64,000 bases of DNA from an uncultured Lachnospiraceae bacterium (GTDB lineage Bacteria > Bacillota > Clostridia > Lachnospirales > Lachnospiraceae): NCBI GenBank assembly GCA_910579325.1, contig CAJTTU010000002.1:49622-113621 (forward strand), written 5' to 3'. The position numbers and the translations under genes were made by a program. Below are positions 52,203 to 61,235 of this stretch, piece after piece. Under the pieces are notes generated by a model. The model had not been told where the DNA came from. It made no database searches and was given only the letters and a program-made list of their open reading frames with translations. Position 1 is the first letter of the stretch. Every line of letters starts with the position of its first letter.

Positions 52203-53081
52203 ATGGTAAACATATTAATAACAGCGCTGCTGAGGGGAGGAATGTATTCTCTTATGGCTGTTGGCCTGTCGCTGGTGTACGGCGTAATGAATGTGGCGAA
52301 CTTTGCCCACGGCGAGCAATATATGCTGGGAACCTATTTCGGTTACTTTTGCTTTATGGGGCTTGGCCTGAATCCGTTCCTTTGCTTTGTGCTGGCGCTG
52401 GGGGGAGGCTTTTTCATCGGCGCGCTGACAGAAGTAGTAATCTTTTCTCCGCTGCGTAAAAGAAGCGGCCGCAACTGGCTGATGAATACGTTTCTGCTGA
52501 CGCTGGGACTGTCTATGATCCTGAAAAGCGGCACGAAGCTGCTGTTTGGCAACAGCTACCGGGGAATTACTTCTTATTTTCAAGGAACAGTATCCCTTGC
52601 CGGTTTTTCCGCCTCGAAGGACCGTGTAATCGCTTTTGTGATCGCGGTGGTGGTAATCGCGGTGGTTATGGTATTCCTGAATAAATCGAAGTTTGGCAGA
52701 GCGATCCGGGCGGTTTCCATGGACGCTACCGGAGCGCAGCTGGTGGGAATCAAACTGAAACGGATTTACATCGTTACCTTTGGACTGAGCTGCGGCTTCG
52801 CGGCGCTGGCAGGAGCCGCGCTGCTCTCTCTGACGCCGGCTTACCCGTCAAACGGCACGCAGGTGTTGTACGCGTCCTGGGTCGTTCTCATTCTGGTGGG
52901 TCTTGGCAATGTGGGCGGCAGTATCGTGGGCGGCATCCTGGTAGGTTTGCTTGAGACTATCTGTATTCAGTATCTGGGCGCCGCATGGCAGGATGTGTTC
53001 GCGCTGTCCGTAGTAATTTTGATTTTGCTGGTTAAGCCTAACGGTCTCTTTGGCAAAGGCGTAAAGAGTTCGGTGGAGTGA
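52203..53081 (+). CDS. livH: Branched-chain amino-acid-type ABC transporter permease (LivH)
   Basis: A 292-residue polytopic permease with seven or eight hydrophobic segments. MVNILITALLRGGMYSLMAVGLSLVYGVMNVANFAHGEQYMLG is split over the first two helices and is typical of LivH; NKSKFGRAIRAVSMDATGAQLVGI is the cytoplasmic loop that touches the ATPase, and LILVGLGNVGGSIVGGILVG closes the bundle. It starts at 52203 after GAAGGAGATGGCGT. First gene of a five-gene importer, divergent from panB. The substrate class is branched-chain amino acids or similar compounds, including betaines in some systems. Confidence 0.9.
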   Translation: MVNILITALLRGGMYSLMAVGLSLVYGVMNVANFAHGEQYMLGTYFGYFCFMGLGLNPFLCFVLALGGGFFIGALTEVVIFSPLRKRSGRNWLMNTFLLTLGLSMILKSGTKLLFGNSYRGITSYFQGTVSLAGFSASKDRVIAFVIAVVVIAVVMVFLNKSKFGRAIRAVSMDATGAQLVGIKLKRIYIVTFGLSCGFAALAGAALLSLTPAYPSNGTQVLYASWVVLILVGLGNVGGSIVGGILVGLLETICIQYLGAAWQDVFALSVVILILLVKPNGLFGKGVKSSVE

Positions 53082-53094
53082 TGGGAGGAAATGT

Positions 53095-54108
53095 ATGAAA
53101 AATAAAGTTAGCGGTATTTCCGGGAAATGGCCCAAAGCCCTGGGCAATCTTGGCCTGAGTCCCGTCATGCTGGTCATTTTCGCGGCAGTGGCATGTCTGC
53201 CCCTGTTCACTGACAATCCTTTTACCCTCCGGCTGTTTATCACGGCTTTTATGACGGCGACGCTGGCCATGGGGTTTGATTTTACCAACGGATACATCGG
53301 CATCTGTAATTTCGGCTATGCGGCTTTCTGGGGCGTGGGAGCTTATACGAGTGCCATTCTGGTTAAGGATTTCCATGTGCCTCTTCCGCTGGGACTCTTG
53401 GGAGCGGTGGCTCTCACGGCGATAATGGGCGCGCTGATCGGCTGTCTGACTATTCGTCTGGGCGGAATTTTCGCAAGCTGTATGTGCTGGTTCGTATCTC
53501 TTGCTCTGTTGGCTCTGGCCAGAAACCTGGTGGATCTTACCGGCGGCGCTTCCGGCTACAGTGCAACCTTTATGTTCAAGCCCAAGATGGGGTATCTGCC
53601 TTATTACTATCTGATCTTTGCGGTGATGCTGGGGATTTTCCTTCTGCTCTCCCATTTTACCCACTCCACTATGGGGCTGGCCTTCCGGGCGATCGCGCTG
53701 GACGACAAGGCGGCAGGGTCCAGCGGTATCAACCATATTAAGTACAAGATTATCAATTTTTCCATATCCTGCGCGATCGCAGGGCTGGTGGGCGCCTTCT
53801 ATATCCACTTTGTAGGAATTATGACGCCGACCTCCATGAGCAATGAGAAGACGACGGAGATTATGGCCATCTGCTTTATCGGCGGAAGAGGTACGATCTG
53901 GGGATCGGTGATCAGCTCCCTGGTTCTGACGCCGATTCTGGAGCAGGCAAAGGATCTTCTGGAATGGCGGCAGATTCTGTACGGCCTTTTGATGATTCTG
54001 ATTATGATCTTTTATCCTCATGGAATGGCGGGGCTTGTGGAAATGGTCAGGGGCCTGATCGGGGGAAAGGCAGAGAAAGAAGCCGGCGCTTCGGAGGCGC
54101 AGGGTTAG
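53095..54108 (+). CDS. livM: Branched-chain amino-acid-type ABC transporter permease (LivM)
   Basis: A 337-residue polytopic permease of the LivM type. Blocks are DFTNGYIGICNFGYAAFWGVGAY, RLGGIFASCMCWFVSLAL, and the ATPase-contact loop HSTMGLAFRAIALDDKAAGSSGIN. It pairs with LivH to form the channel. Start at 53095 is preceded by GGAGGAAATGT, 13 bases behind LivH. It ends with a basic tail. Confidence 0.9.
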   Translation: MKNKVSGISGKWPKALGNLGLSPVMLVIFAAVACLPLFTDNPFTLRLFITAFMTATLAMGFDFTNGYIGICNFGYAAFWGVGAYTSAILVKDFHVPLPLGLLGAVALTAIMGALIGCLTIRLGGIFASCMCWFVSLALLALARNLVDLTGGASGYSATFMFKPKMGYLPYYYLIFAVMLGIFLLLSHFTHSTMGLAFRAIALDDKAAGSSGINHIKYKIINFSISCAIAGLVGAFYIHFVGIMTPTSMSNEKTTEIMAICFIGGRGTIWGSVISSLVLTPILEQAKDLLEWRQILYGLLMILIMIFYPHGMAGLVEMVRGLIGGKAEKEAGASEAQG

Positions 54109-54171
54109 CGTATGGTACCATATGATATCTTTTTTATAATCTTAAAATAAAAAGAGGAGAAAGGAGAGACT

Positions 54172-55536
54172 ATGAAAAAGTATATGAAGCGAATTGTCAG
54201 TCTGGCAGCGGCAGCGGCGATGGTGTTGACACTATGTGCCTGCGGCGGCGGGGGAGGAGACACTAAGACACAGGCGCCCGGCGCGGAGACAAAAGCCGCG
54301 GGCGGAGAAGAAAAAGCGGACGATAAGCAGAGCGGCAGCGAGGGGGATAAAACGCTGAACATTGCCTGGATCGGACCGGTTACCGGATCCGCTTCCCGTT
54401 CCGGCGAGGAGCTGTATAACGGCGCTATGATGCAGTTTGAAAAAGTGAATTATCAGATCGGAGATTATAAGCTGAATGTTTTCAAGGTGGATTCCGAGTC
54501 CAATGCCGAGAAGGCGGCGCTGGCTTACGAGGAATGCATCCTGTCCAATAAAATCGACGTGGGTCTGAATACATGGCACAGCTGGGTATCCGCTTCCTGT
54601 ATCGAGGTGGCGGCGAAATATGAGATTCCGCAGCTTTTGACCTTCGGCGCAAGCCAGGACGTAATTGACAAAGTAAAAGACGACAATGATTATTACAAAT
54701 ACTGGGCAGGAAAAACATGGCCGCAGCCGGAGCATCTGGTAACGGGCTATGTGGAAGCCATCGACCAGGCGATCCAGAACGGAACGTTCAGCCCTGCCAG
54801 CAAGACGTTGGGAATTTATGGCGTGGACGAGGACTGGGGCCGTACCTTCGCGAAAGCCGGAAAGGAAGGTTTTGAGGCCAACGGATGGACCTGTGCGGTG
54901 GAAGAGTATTTCGCCCTGGGAACCACGGATTATTACGCTGTGTTAAATAAGATGAAAGACGCAGGCTGCACGCTGATCTGCGGCACCATGTCTGACGTAA
55001 ACGCGGCGACTGCCTTTATCAAGCAGGCGGATGAGGTTGGTCTGGACGCACTGGTGATCTGCGACGGTCTTGGCTGGCTCAGCGAGTGGTATGAGCTGAC
55101 TGGAGAATCTTCCGACTATGTAATCGACATGATCCCTCAGTACGCGACAGAGTCAGGACAGGCTTTCGTGAAAGATTATACGGAGAAATTCGGTTACGAG
55201 CCCGGACCTTCCACGGCGGGCCTTGCCTATGATACGGCAGGATTCTTCCTGAAGGTTCTCCAGACGACCTATGACGAGTATGGCGAGCTGACCAGTGAGA
55301 CGATTATGAAATGCTGGGAGGAAAAGGTACGAACCGGAGAGCTGACCTATACGATGGCGGAGGATGACGCGATCATGATGCCGGCCTGGGATTACAGTGA
55401 CCCGGATATGTATCCGGACCCAATTGTGGACGGCGAGCATTACTGCTTCCCTGTCGTACAGTATTTTGACGGAAAAGCGGTTCCTGTTTACCCGGATTCC
55501 ATGGCGGCGCAGGAGTTGAAGGTGCCTGAGAAATAG
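54172..55536 (+). CDS. Branched-chain amino-acid-type ABC transporter substrate-binding lipoprotein
   Basis: A 454-residue lipoprotein. Signal peptide (basic MKKYMKR, hydrophobic core) with lipobox TLCAC, then an Ala/Lys/Glu/Asp linker of about 30 residues, then a Peripla_BP_6 domain starting at LNIAWIGPVTGSASRSGEELYNGAMM. It has family blocks TFGASQDVIDKV and YGVDEDWGRTFAKAGKEGF. The ligand pocket cannot be read by eye. With LivH, LivM and the two ATPases it makes a complete importer. A 15-bp stem lies in the gap to the next gene. Confidence 0.9.
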   Translation: MKKYMKRIVSLAAAAAMVLTLCACGGGGGDTKTQAPGAETKAAGGEEKADDKQSGSEGDKTLNIAWIGPVTGSASRSGEELYNGAMMQFEKVNYQIGDYKLNVFKVDSESNAEKAALAYEECILSNKIDVGLNTWHSWVSASCIEVAAKYEIPQLLTFGASQDVIDKVKDDNDYYKYWAGKTWPQPEHLVTGYVEAIDQAIQNGTFSPASKTLGIYGVDEDWGRTFAKAGKEGFEANGWTCAVEEYFALGTTDYYAVLNKMKDAGCTLICGTMSDVNAATAFIKQADEVGLDALVICDGLGWLSEWYELTGESSDYVIDMIPQYATESGQAFVKDYTEKFGYEPGPSTAGLAYDTAGFFLKVLQTTYDEYGELTSETIMKCWEEKVRTGELTYTMAEDDAIMMPAWDYSDPDMYPDPIVDGEHYCFPVVQYFDGKAVPVYPDSMAAQELKVPEK

Positions 55537-55582
55537 AAATACCTTTATCGATAACTTCGCAATAACGACGGCAGCTCGAAAC

Positions 55583-55619
55583 CAGTGTGCTGTCTGAATA
55601 TGAATCAGACAGCACACTG
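55583..55619 (+). terminator. Perfect 15-bp inverted repeat between the binding-protein and ATPase genes
   Basis: CAGTGTGCTGTCTGA (55583-55597) and TCAGACAGCACACTG (55605-55619), loop ATATGAA. No T-tract follows, so it is more likely an mRNA-stabilising stem for the abundant binding-protein transcript than a terminator. Confidence 0.5.
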
Positions 55620-55678
55620 AGCCGACAGCGTGGGAAAAGGGCTGCCGCATAAATCTTAGATAAGCAGGTGATAGTTCC

Positions 55679-56407
55679 ATGGTACTACTTGAAACGAAAG
55701 ACTTATGCAAGCATTTTGGAGGACTGAAAGCGGTCAACAATGTAAATATGAAGGTAGAGCAGGGACAGATCTACGGACTGATCGGGCCTAACGGCGCGGG
55801 TAAAACCACATTTTTACATTCAATTTCGGGAGTCCATCAGCCCACCAGCGGGCAGGTGATATTTGACGGAAAAGACTGTACGTCGGCGAAATCCCATGAG
55901 ATGTGTCATCGGGGGATGGCCAGGACCTATCAGATTGTCCGTTCCTTTCAGGACATGACGGTACTGGAGAATGTGATCGTAGGCGGTATATTCGGCGCCG
56001 GGCTGCATCGGGACAAGGCGGAGAAGAAGGCGCAGGAATATTTGGATTTTGTGGGATTTCCGCTGTCAAGCTTCGTGAAGGCCAGCGCGCTGAATACAAT
56101 CCAGTTAAAGCAGGTGGAAATGGCGCGGGCGCTGAGCACAAACTGTAAGATGCTGCTTTTGGATGAAGTAGCCGCCGGCCTGACGCCGGCCGAGCTGGAT
56201 ACCATCGCCGATCTGATCAAACGTATGCGGGATGAGATGGGCGTGACCATCATCATTATCGAGCATCTGATGAAGCTGATTATGGATGTGTGTGATTATA
56301 TTTCCGTATTATATTTCGGCGAGCTGCTGGCCAGCGGCGAGCCTGAGGAAATCATCCACAATGAGGAGGTTATCAAAGCCTATCTGGGCGATAACTTTAT
56401 GCTGTAA
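55679..56407 (+). CDS. livG: Branched-chain amino-acid-type ABC transporter ATP-binding protein (LivG)
   Basis: A 242-residue ATPase. Walker A is GPNGAGKTTF, the Q-loop follows in ARTYQIVRSF, Walker B is LLLDEVAAGLTP and the H-loop is IIEHLM. The ABC signature is unusual, reading LNTIQLKQVEMARAL where LivG usually has LPYGxQRRLEIARAL. It is still in frame and complete, so it is probably active or partnered asymmetrically with LivF. Starts at 55679 after GATAAGCAGGTG. Confidence 0.88.
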   Translation: MVLLETKDLCKHFGGLKAVNNVNMKVEQGQIYGLIGPNGAGKTTFLHSISGVHQPTSGQVIFDGKDCTSAKSHEMCHRGMARTYQIVRSFQDMTVLENVIVGGIFGAGLHRDKAEKKAQEYLDFVGFPLSSFVKASALNTIQLKQVEMARALSTNCKMLLLDEVAAGLTPAELDTIADLIKRMRDEMGVTIIIIEHLMKLIMDVCDYISVLYFGELLASGEPEEIIHNEEVIKAYLGDNFML

Positions 56408-56478
56408 CCGTTTGCGGGCGCAGCGGGGGGGATGCCGCTGCGTAAGACACGGAATATGGAAAAGAAAAGAGGAATATT

Positions 56479-57183
56479 GTGTTAAGACTGGAAAATATCA
56501 GCGCTGCTTACGGTTATCTTCAGGTTGTCTGGGATGTTTCTCTTGAAGTGAAGAAGGGAGAGGCAGTGTCGATTCTCGGCCTGAACGGCGCGGGAAAGAC
56601 CACGGTGCTGAAGGTAATCGCGGGCATTAAGGAGCCTAAGGGCGGAAAAGTATATTTTGACGGCGAAGATATCACAGGTGTAAGCACAGATAAGCTGGCA
56701 GCCAAAGGACTGGCGTTTATTCCGGAAGAGCGGAACCTGTTTAACGCGATGACAGTGTATGAAAATCTGGTGATGGGCGGATACACGAAAGATAAGGCGA
56801 CCGTGAGCAAAAACCTGGAATATGTTCACAGTCTGTTTCCCAGGCTGAAAGAGCGGGATAAACAGCTGGTCGGCACCATGAGCGGCGGCGAGCGGCAGAT
56901 GGTGGCGATCGCCAGAGGGCTGATGAGCAACCCGCAGCTGGTGATGCTGGACGAGCCTTCCATGGGTCTGTCTCCCCAGAATACTCTGGTGGTATTTGAC
57001 GCGCTGCAGAAGCTGCGGGAGGAAGGTACGACGATTCTGATCGTGGAGCAGAATGTGAATACGACGCTTCAGTTTGTGGACCGGGCATATATTATGGACC
57101 AGGGGCGGATCGTACTCTCCGGCGACAGCGAGGAGCTGCGTAAGGATGACAGCATCCAGAAAATGTATCTCGGTATGGGCTGA
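56479..57183 (+). CDS. livF: Branched-chain amino-acid-type ABC transporter ATP-binding protein (LivF)
   Basis: A 234-residue ATPase. Walker A is GLNGAGKTT, the signature MSGGERQMVAIARGL, Walker B LVMLDEPSMGLSP and H-loop IVEQNV are typical of LivF. It starts with GTG at 56479, preceded by AAAAGAGGAATATT. Together with LivG it drives import through LivHM. Last gene of the operon, followed by the IclR gene on its own promoter. Confidence 0.92.
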   Translation: MLRLENISAAYGYLQVVWDVSLEVKKGEAVSILGLNGAGKTTVLKVIAGIKEPKGGKVYFDGEDITGVSTDKLAAKGLAFIPEERNLFNAMTVYENLVMGGYTKDKATVSKNLEYVHSLFPRLKERDKQLVGTMSGGERQMVAIARGLMSNPQLVMLDEPSMGLSPQNTLVVFDALQKLREEGTTILIVEQNVNTTLQFVDRAYIMDQGRIVLSGDSEELRKDDSIQKMYLGMG

Positions 57184-57249
57184 CAGTGAAAAAGGCGTTT
57201 CGGAAGCCATATCAGGAGTCTGTTTTCCGGTGATTTGTAAATTTTAGTT

Positions 57250-57277
57250 TTGAAATGTGATGGGTATATGATATAAT
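57250..57277 (+). promoter_or_regulatory. Promoter of the IclR-family gene
   Basis: TTGAAA (57250-57255), a 16-base spacer and TATAAT (57272-57277) with an extended -10 TG. No copy of the 17-base operator is seen here. Confidence 0.55.
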
Positions 57278-57348
57278 TTTAAAGGCCGCGGATGCCAAAA
57301 TATAGAAATATATCCGGCCAATATTAATGTTTACAGAGGATGATTGTT

Positions 57349-58155
57349 ATGGATACGAACGCTATAAGCAATGGAGACGCAGGGAAAAAAGCTTCCAAAA
57401 GCAAATCGGAGCCGTCGATTCAGTCCATTAACCGCGCGATCCAGATACTGCGCTGTTTTTCGGATAACGCCCGTCTGACGCTGACGGAGATCTGTCAGGA
57501 GGTAGGGCTTCACAAGTCCACCGTGTACGGGATCGTGACGACGCTAAAGAACAATGATTTTCTTGAGAAAGACGAGGAAACCGGCGTTTACCGGCTTGGA
57601 GTGGGCCTTTATAAGCTGGCTTCTCATGTGAATATCGATCTGCGCACAATCAGTATCCCTCTTGTTCATGAGCTTTGTGCCGAGACAGGAGAGACAGTCA
57701 ATCTGGTGGTACCGGATGAAAATTATATTATATACATAGAAAAATGTGAGAGCAGACATTCCATGCGGATCAGCACCAGTATCGGGACCCGTCTGCCCAT
57801 GTACTGCACGGCGGTGGGAAAAGCGATTATGGCTTTTCTGCGGGATCCTGACGCGGTCTCTCACATTCTGGATCAGACCCGGCTGAGCGCCGTTACCCGG
57901 AATACGCTGACCAGCAAGGACGCGATTTTGAAAGAGCTGGAGGAAACAAGGCGGCGGGGCTACGCGATCGACAGGGAGGAGCTGGAATATGGTCTGGTCT
58001 GTATCGCCGCTCCGATCATGAACGATATAGGCGAGCCGATCGCGGCCATCAGCTGTTCCGGACCGCTGCAGCGTATGACAGAGGAAAATATCAATCACAT
58101 ATCTGAGGAAGTAACCAGGTGTGCTTTAAAAATATCGTCAAAAATTCCTTATTAA
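57349..58155 (+). CDS. IclR-family transcriptional regulator
   Basis: A 268-residue regulator. The winged helix-turn-helix is at about residues 25-85 (SINRAIQILRCFSDNARLTL, then EICQEVGLHKSTVYGIVTTL), and the effector-binding IclR domain at about 95-265 (ETVNLVVPDENYIIYIEKCE, MYCTAVGKAIMAFL, GYAIDREELEYGLVCIAAPI). The effector is probably a pathway compound. It is the likely reader of the 17-base palindromes between panB and livH. The ATG at 57349 is preferred over 57340 because AGAGGA lies at the right distance. Confidence 0.92.
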   Translation: MDTNAISNGDAGKKASKSKSEPSIQSINRAIQILRCFSDNARLTLTEICQEVGLHKSTVYGIVTTLKNNDFLEKDEETGVYRLGVGLYKLASHVNIDLRTISIPLVHELCAETGETVNLVVPDENYIIYIEKCESRHSMRISTSIGTRLPMYCTAVGKAIMAFLRDPDAVSHILDQTRLSAVTRNTLTSKDAILKELEETRRRGYAIDREELEYGLVCIAAPIMNDIGEPIAAISCSGPLQRMTEENINHISEEVTRCALKISSKIPY

Positions 58156-58195
58156 TTTGAAAAGGCGCGGAAAACCGCGCCGCCGGAGGTTTATT

Positions 58196-58984
58196 ATGAT
58201 TTGGCAGGAGAGAGACAGAGGCATCAATTATATTAAAGCCCGGGGCGAGCAAGTCTGCTATGGCATGGGACTGGGCATTATTTTGCTGAATGACGCCTAT
58301 CCCGGATTTCCCGGGGATGTGCGCAATCCCAGCGCGTTCCCCTATCCGATTCAATATGAAATCGCGGAGGGCGTGACCAATAAAACCCTTGTGTATGACA
58401 AGAATCCCGCCCAGTGCCGGGAGGCGGTGATCCGGGCGGCGAAAAAGCTTGAACGTCTGGGCTGCCGGGCCGTGGCCGCGGAGTGCGGATACTTTGCGTT
58501 TTTCCAGAAGGATGTGGCGGCAAATGTGGACATTCCGGTTTTTATGTCAAGTCTTTTGCAGGTGCCTTTTATTCAGCAGGTGATCGGACCCTGGAAAAAA
58601 GTGGGCATTATCTGCGCCCAGCGTCAGTATCTGTCGGAACAGCATCTGATGAATGTGGGAATTGAGCCGGGAAGCAATTATGTGATTGCCGGGGCCCAGG
58701 ATGAGTACGGCGTTTCAGAGTTTGACAATCTGTGGAATCCCAACAAGCGGCCGGAGGTTCCGGAAGCCTATTATGATAAGGCTGAGGCCCAGATGGTAAG
58801 CTGCGCCCGCCAGTTTGTGGATCGGAACCCGGATATTGGGGCGATTATGCTGGAATGTACCGGGATGCAGCCTTTTGCCCGGGCGGTACAGCGGGAAGTG
58901 GAGCTTCCGGTATTCAGCTGGGGTACGCTGCTGGATTACGCCTATTCCGTTGTCAATCACCGGGATTATTACGGACATGTGTGA
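58196..58984 (+). CDS. Aspartate/glutamate racemase-family protein
   Basis: A 262-residue protein of the Asp/Glu/hydantoin racemase superfamily. The two catalytic cysteines are seen in AAECGYFAFF (first) and IMLECTGMQPFARAVQ (second), and YGMGLGIILLNDAYPGFPG is the N-terminal substrate loop. Members include racemases, maleate isomerases and arylmalonate decarboxylases, so the reaction is open. The start at 58196 follows CCGGAGGTTTATT. Its stop overlaps the carrier gene by one base, so the two proteins probably handle the same compound. Confidence 0.85.
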   Translation: MIWQERDRGINYIKARGEQVCYGMGLGIILLNDAYPGFPGDVRNPSAFPYPIQYEIAEGVTNKTLVYDKNPAQCREAVIRAAKKLERLGCRAVAAECGYFAFFQKDVAANVDIPVFMSSLLQVPFIQQVIGPWKKVGIICAQRQYLSEQHLMNVGIEPGSNYVIAGAQDEYGVSEFDNLWNPNKRPEVPEAYYDKAEAQMVSCARQFVDRNPDIGAIMLECTGMQPFARAVQREVELPVFSWGTLLDYAYSVVNHRDYYGHV

Positions 58985-59907
58985 TGAGTGAGATTATTTT
59001 AAGGGCGGTTTCCCTGACGCTGGTGATCGGGGCGGGCGTTGTTCTGCGTTCTTTCCGTGTTGTGGGGGAGGAGGCGGGGGCATGCGTCAAGGCAATTCTT
59101 ATGTATCTGACGCTGCCGGCGGCGATCATCACGAATTTTTCGAAGATAGAACGGTTGAGCGGGGCCATGATGCTGATGATTCTGCTGGGAATCGCGGCGA
59201 ATCTGTCGATGATTTTTCTGGGAGCCTGTCTTACAAAAACGAAAGAGAAAGAAGAGAAGGCGGTTTATATGAACTGCCTTCCCGCATATAATATCGGTGC
59301 TTTCTGCCTGCCTTTTATTCAGAGCTTTCTGCCCTCTGTGGGAAGCGTGACCGCCTGTCTTTTTGACGCCGGCAACAGTCTGATGTGTACGGGCGGGACT
59401 TATGCCATTGTGACGGAATATCTGTCGGAGCGGAAGGAGGGCATCGATGTTAAGGGGATTGGGAAGCGGCTGTTTACCAGTCCGCCGCTGGTTACCTATC
59501 TGGTCATGATCTTTCTTTCTCTGGCCAGTGTCCGTATTCCGCAGCCTGTTCTTGCGCTGCTTTCCCCGGCTGCCGCGGCGAATCCTTTTATCGCCATGCT
59601 GATGATCGGACTGTTATTTCGGATGGAGTTTAAAAAGTCTTATATTCTTTCCATATTTAAGCTGGTGGGTTTGCGCCACCTTTTTTCTGTTTTGATGTCT
59701 CTGGTATATTATTTCGCTCTGCCCTTTGATCTGGCGGTCCGTCAGGCGCTGGTGCTGGTCTGCTTTGGCCCCATGAGCGTGGTGGCTTCCGTGTTTACCG
59801 GAAAATGCGGCGGAGACGAGGGGAAGGCCAGCGCGGCGAACAGTGTGACGATTGTGTGCAGCGTGGTTGAGATTACGGTTTTGCTGATTGTGATGGGGAT
59901 TTACTGA
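58984..59907 (+). CDS. AEC-family transporter (auxin efflux carrier type)
   Basis: A 307-residue membrane protein with about ten hydrophobic segments in two inverted halves (SEIILRAVSLTLVIGAGVVL, FTSPPLVTYLVMIFLSLAS). Blocks MYLTLPAAIITNFSKI, NCLPAYNIGAFCLPFIQSF and FDAGNSLMCTGGTYAIV are typical of AEC (2.A.69) carriers for dicarboxylates or other organic anions. The start ATG overlaps the racemase stop. A long perfect stem (59932-59974) ends the unit. Confidence 0.87.
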   Translation: MSEIILRAVSLTLVIGAGVVLRSFRVVGEEAGACVKAILMYLTLPAAIITNFSKIERLSGAMMLMILLGIAANLSMIFLGACLTKTKEKEEKAVYMNCLPAYNIGAFCLPFIQSFLPSVGSVTACLFDAGNSLMCTGGTYAIVTEYLSERKEGIDVKGIGKRLFTSPPLVTYLVMIFLSLASVRIPQPVLALLSPAAAANPFIAMLMIGLLFRMEFKKSYILSIFKLVGLRHLFSVLMSLVYYFALPFDLAVRQALVLVCFGPMSVVASVFTGKCGGDEGKASAANSVTIVCSVVEITVLLIVMGIY

Positions 59908-59931
59908 CGACAGGGTATAAAGCTGTGTTTT

Positions 59932-59974
59932 GTATCCGGCCGGCATATGAAAGATATGCCGGCCGGATACTTTT
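59932..59974 (+). terminator. Strong intrinsic terminator after the AEC carrier gene
   Basis: A 17-bp perfect stem, GTATCCGGCCGGCATAT with its reverse complement, loop GAAAG, followed by TTTTG. Confidence 0.8.
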
Positions 59975-60158
59975 GTCTTTGAAAGGTCATTGCCAGAGCG
60001 CGAAAATCAATATTTTCTAAAAGAATGAGGCTTGCAAGCGAATGAAGAAAGATGTACAATACTCAACAGCGGCGCCTGGGATACGTTTGACGTGATATGA
60101 GCGTTGCGTGGAAGACAGGAGATGTTACGGTAGACGGATTTGGAAAGGAGCATCAGAA

Positions 60159-61172
60159 ATGACTAAAATAGATATTTTCTCCGGCTTTCTGGGAGCCGGG
60201 AAGACGACGCTGATTAAGAAGCTTTTGCAGGAGGCGTTCTCCGGGGAGCAGGTGGTGCTGATTGAGAATGAATTTGGAGAGATCGGCATTGACGGCGGTT
60301 TTTTGAAGGAGGCGGGGATTGAGATCCGGGAGATGAATTCCGGCTGTATCTGCTGTTCTCTGGTAGGCGATTTCGGTACGGCGCTGCGGGAGGTGATTGA
60401 CACCTATCATCCGGACAGGATTCTGATCGAGCCCTCCGGGGTGGGCAAGCTGTCTGACGTGATCAAGGCGGTGGAGCAGGTGACCGGGGAGCCGGATGTG
60501 GAGCTGAACAGTACGGTGACTGTGGTGGACGCTTCCAAATGTAAGATGTATATGCGCAATTTCGGCGAATTTTTCAATAATCAGATTCAGTGTGCGGGAA
60601 CCATCGTTCTGTCCAGGACGGACAAGGTAGGAGAGGAAAAGGCGGCGCAGGCCGTGGAGCTGCTCCGGCAGGTGAACGGGACCTCTCCGGTGGTGACGAC
60701 GCCCATTGCCATGCTGGAGGGGAAGAAGCTGCTGGAGATTATCGAGGGCGTGAAGCCGCTGACGCAGGCTATGATGGAGGAAGAGGGGTGTCCGGTTTGC
60801 GGCGGACATCATGAACATGAACATCATCACCATGATCATGATGATGATTGTGGATGTCACGACCATGAGCATCACCATCACCACCACCATGCGGACGAAG
60901 TGTTCACCAGCTGGGGACGGGAGACGGTGAAATCCTATACAAAAGAAGAAATCGAAACAATTCTGCGTACCTTAAGCGAATCCCAGGATTATGGCATGGT
61001 GCTGCGGGCAAAGGGTATGGTAGCAGGCAAAGACGGGCAGTGGATTTATTTTGATATGGTCCCCGGTGAGGCGGATATCCGTAACGGCGCCGCCGATTAT
61101 ACGGGAAGATTGTGTGTCATCGGCTCCAAGCTTCACGAGGAAGAACTGGAGAAATTGTTTGGACTGAAATAA
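60159..61172 (+). CDS. CobW/COG0523-family GTPase with histidine-rich metal-binding segment
   Basis: A 337-residue G3E GTPase. Walker A is FLGAGKTTLI, CICCSL is the CxCC metal site, EPSGVGKLSDVI the Walker B/switch region and SRTDKVGEEKA the base-recognition block. A spacer at about residues 225-255 is extremely His/Asp-rich (HEHEHHHHDHDDDCGCHDHE) and should bind zinc, cobalt or nickel. The CobW_C domain follows (SWGRETVKSYTKEEIE). Such proteins deliver a metal to a client enzyme. The start at 60159 follows TGGAAAGGAGCATC. Next to MttB genes, cobalt for corrinoid synthesis is a possible job, by inference. Confidence 0.9.
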   Translation: MTKIDIFSGFLGAGKTTLIKKLLQEAFSGEQVVLIENEFGEIGIDGGFLKEAGIEIREMNSGCICCSLVGDFGTALREVIDTYHPDRILIEPSGVGKLSDVIKAVEQVTGEPDVELNSTVTVVDASKCKMYMRNFGEFFNNQIQCAGTIVLSRTDKVGEEKAAQAVELLRQVNGTSPVVTTPIAMLEGKKLLEIIEGVKPLTQAMMEEEGCPVCGGHHEHEHHHHDHDDDCGCHDHEHHHHHHHADEVFTSWGRETVKSYTKEEIETILRTLSESQDYGMVLRAKGMVAGKDGQWIYFDMVPGEADIRNGAADYTGRLCVIGSKLHEEELEKLFGLK

Positions 61173-61235
61173 GTCCGGAGCCGTAAAGTTTAAATGTCGA
61201 CGAAAAACACTTTAAGAAAGGGTTTGGCTTAATAT

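Noticed and set aside
53038..54021. Minus-strand open frame (327 codons) opposite livM
   Set aside because: Extremely rich in Gln, His, Arg and Lys, as expected from an antisense reading of a membrane protein gene; no start signal.
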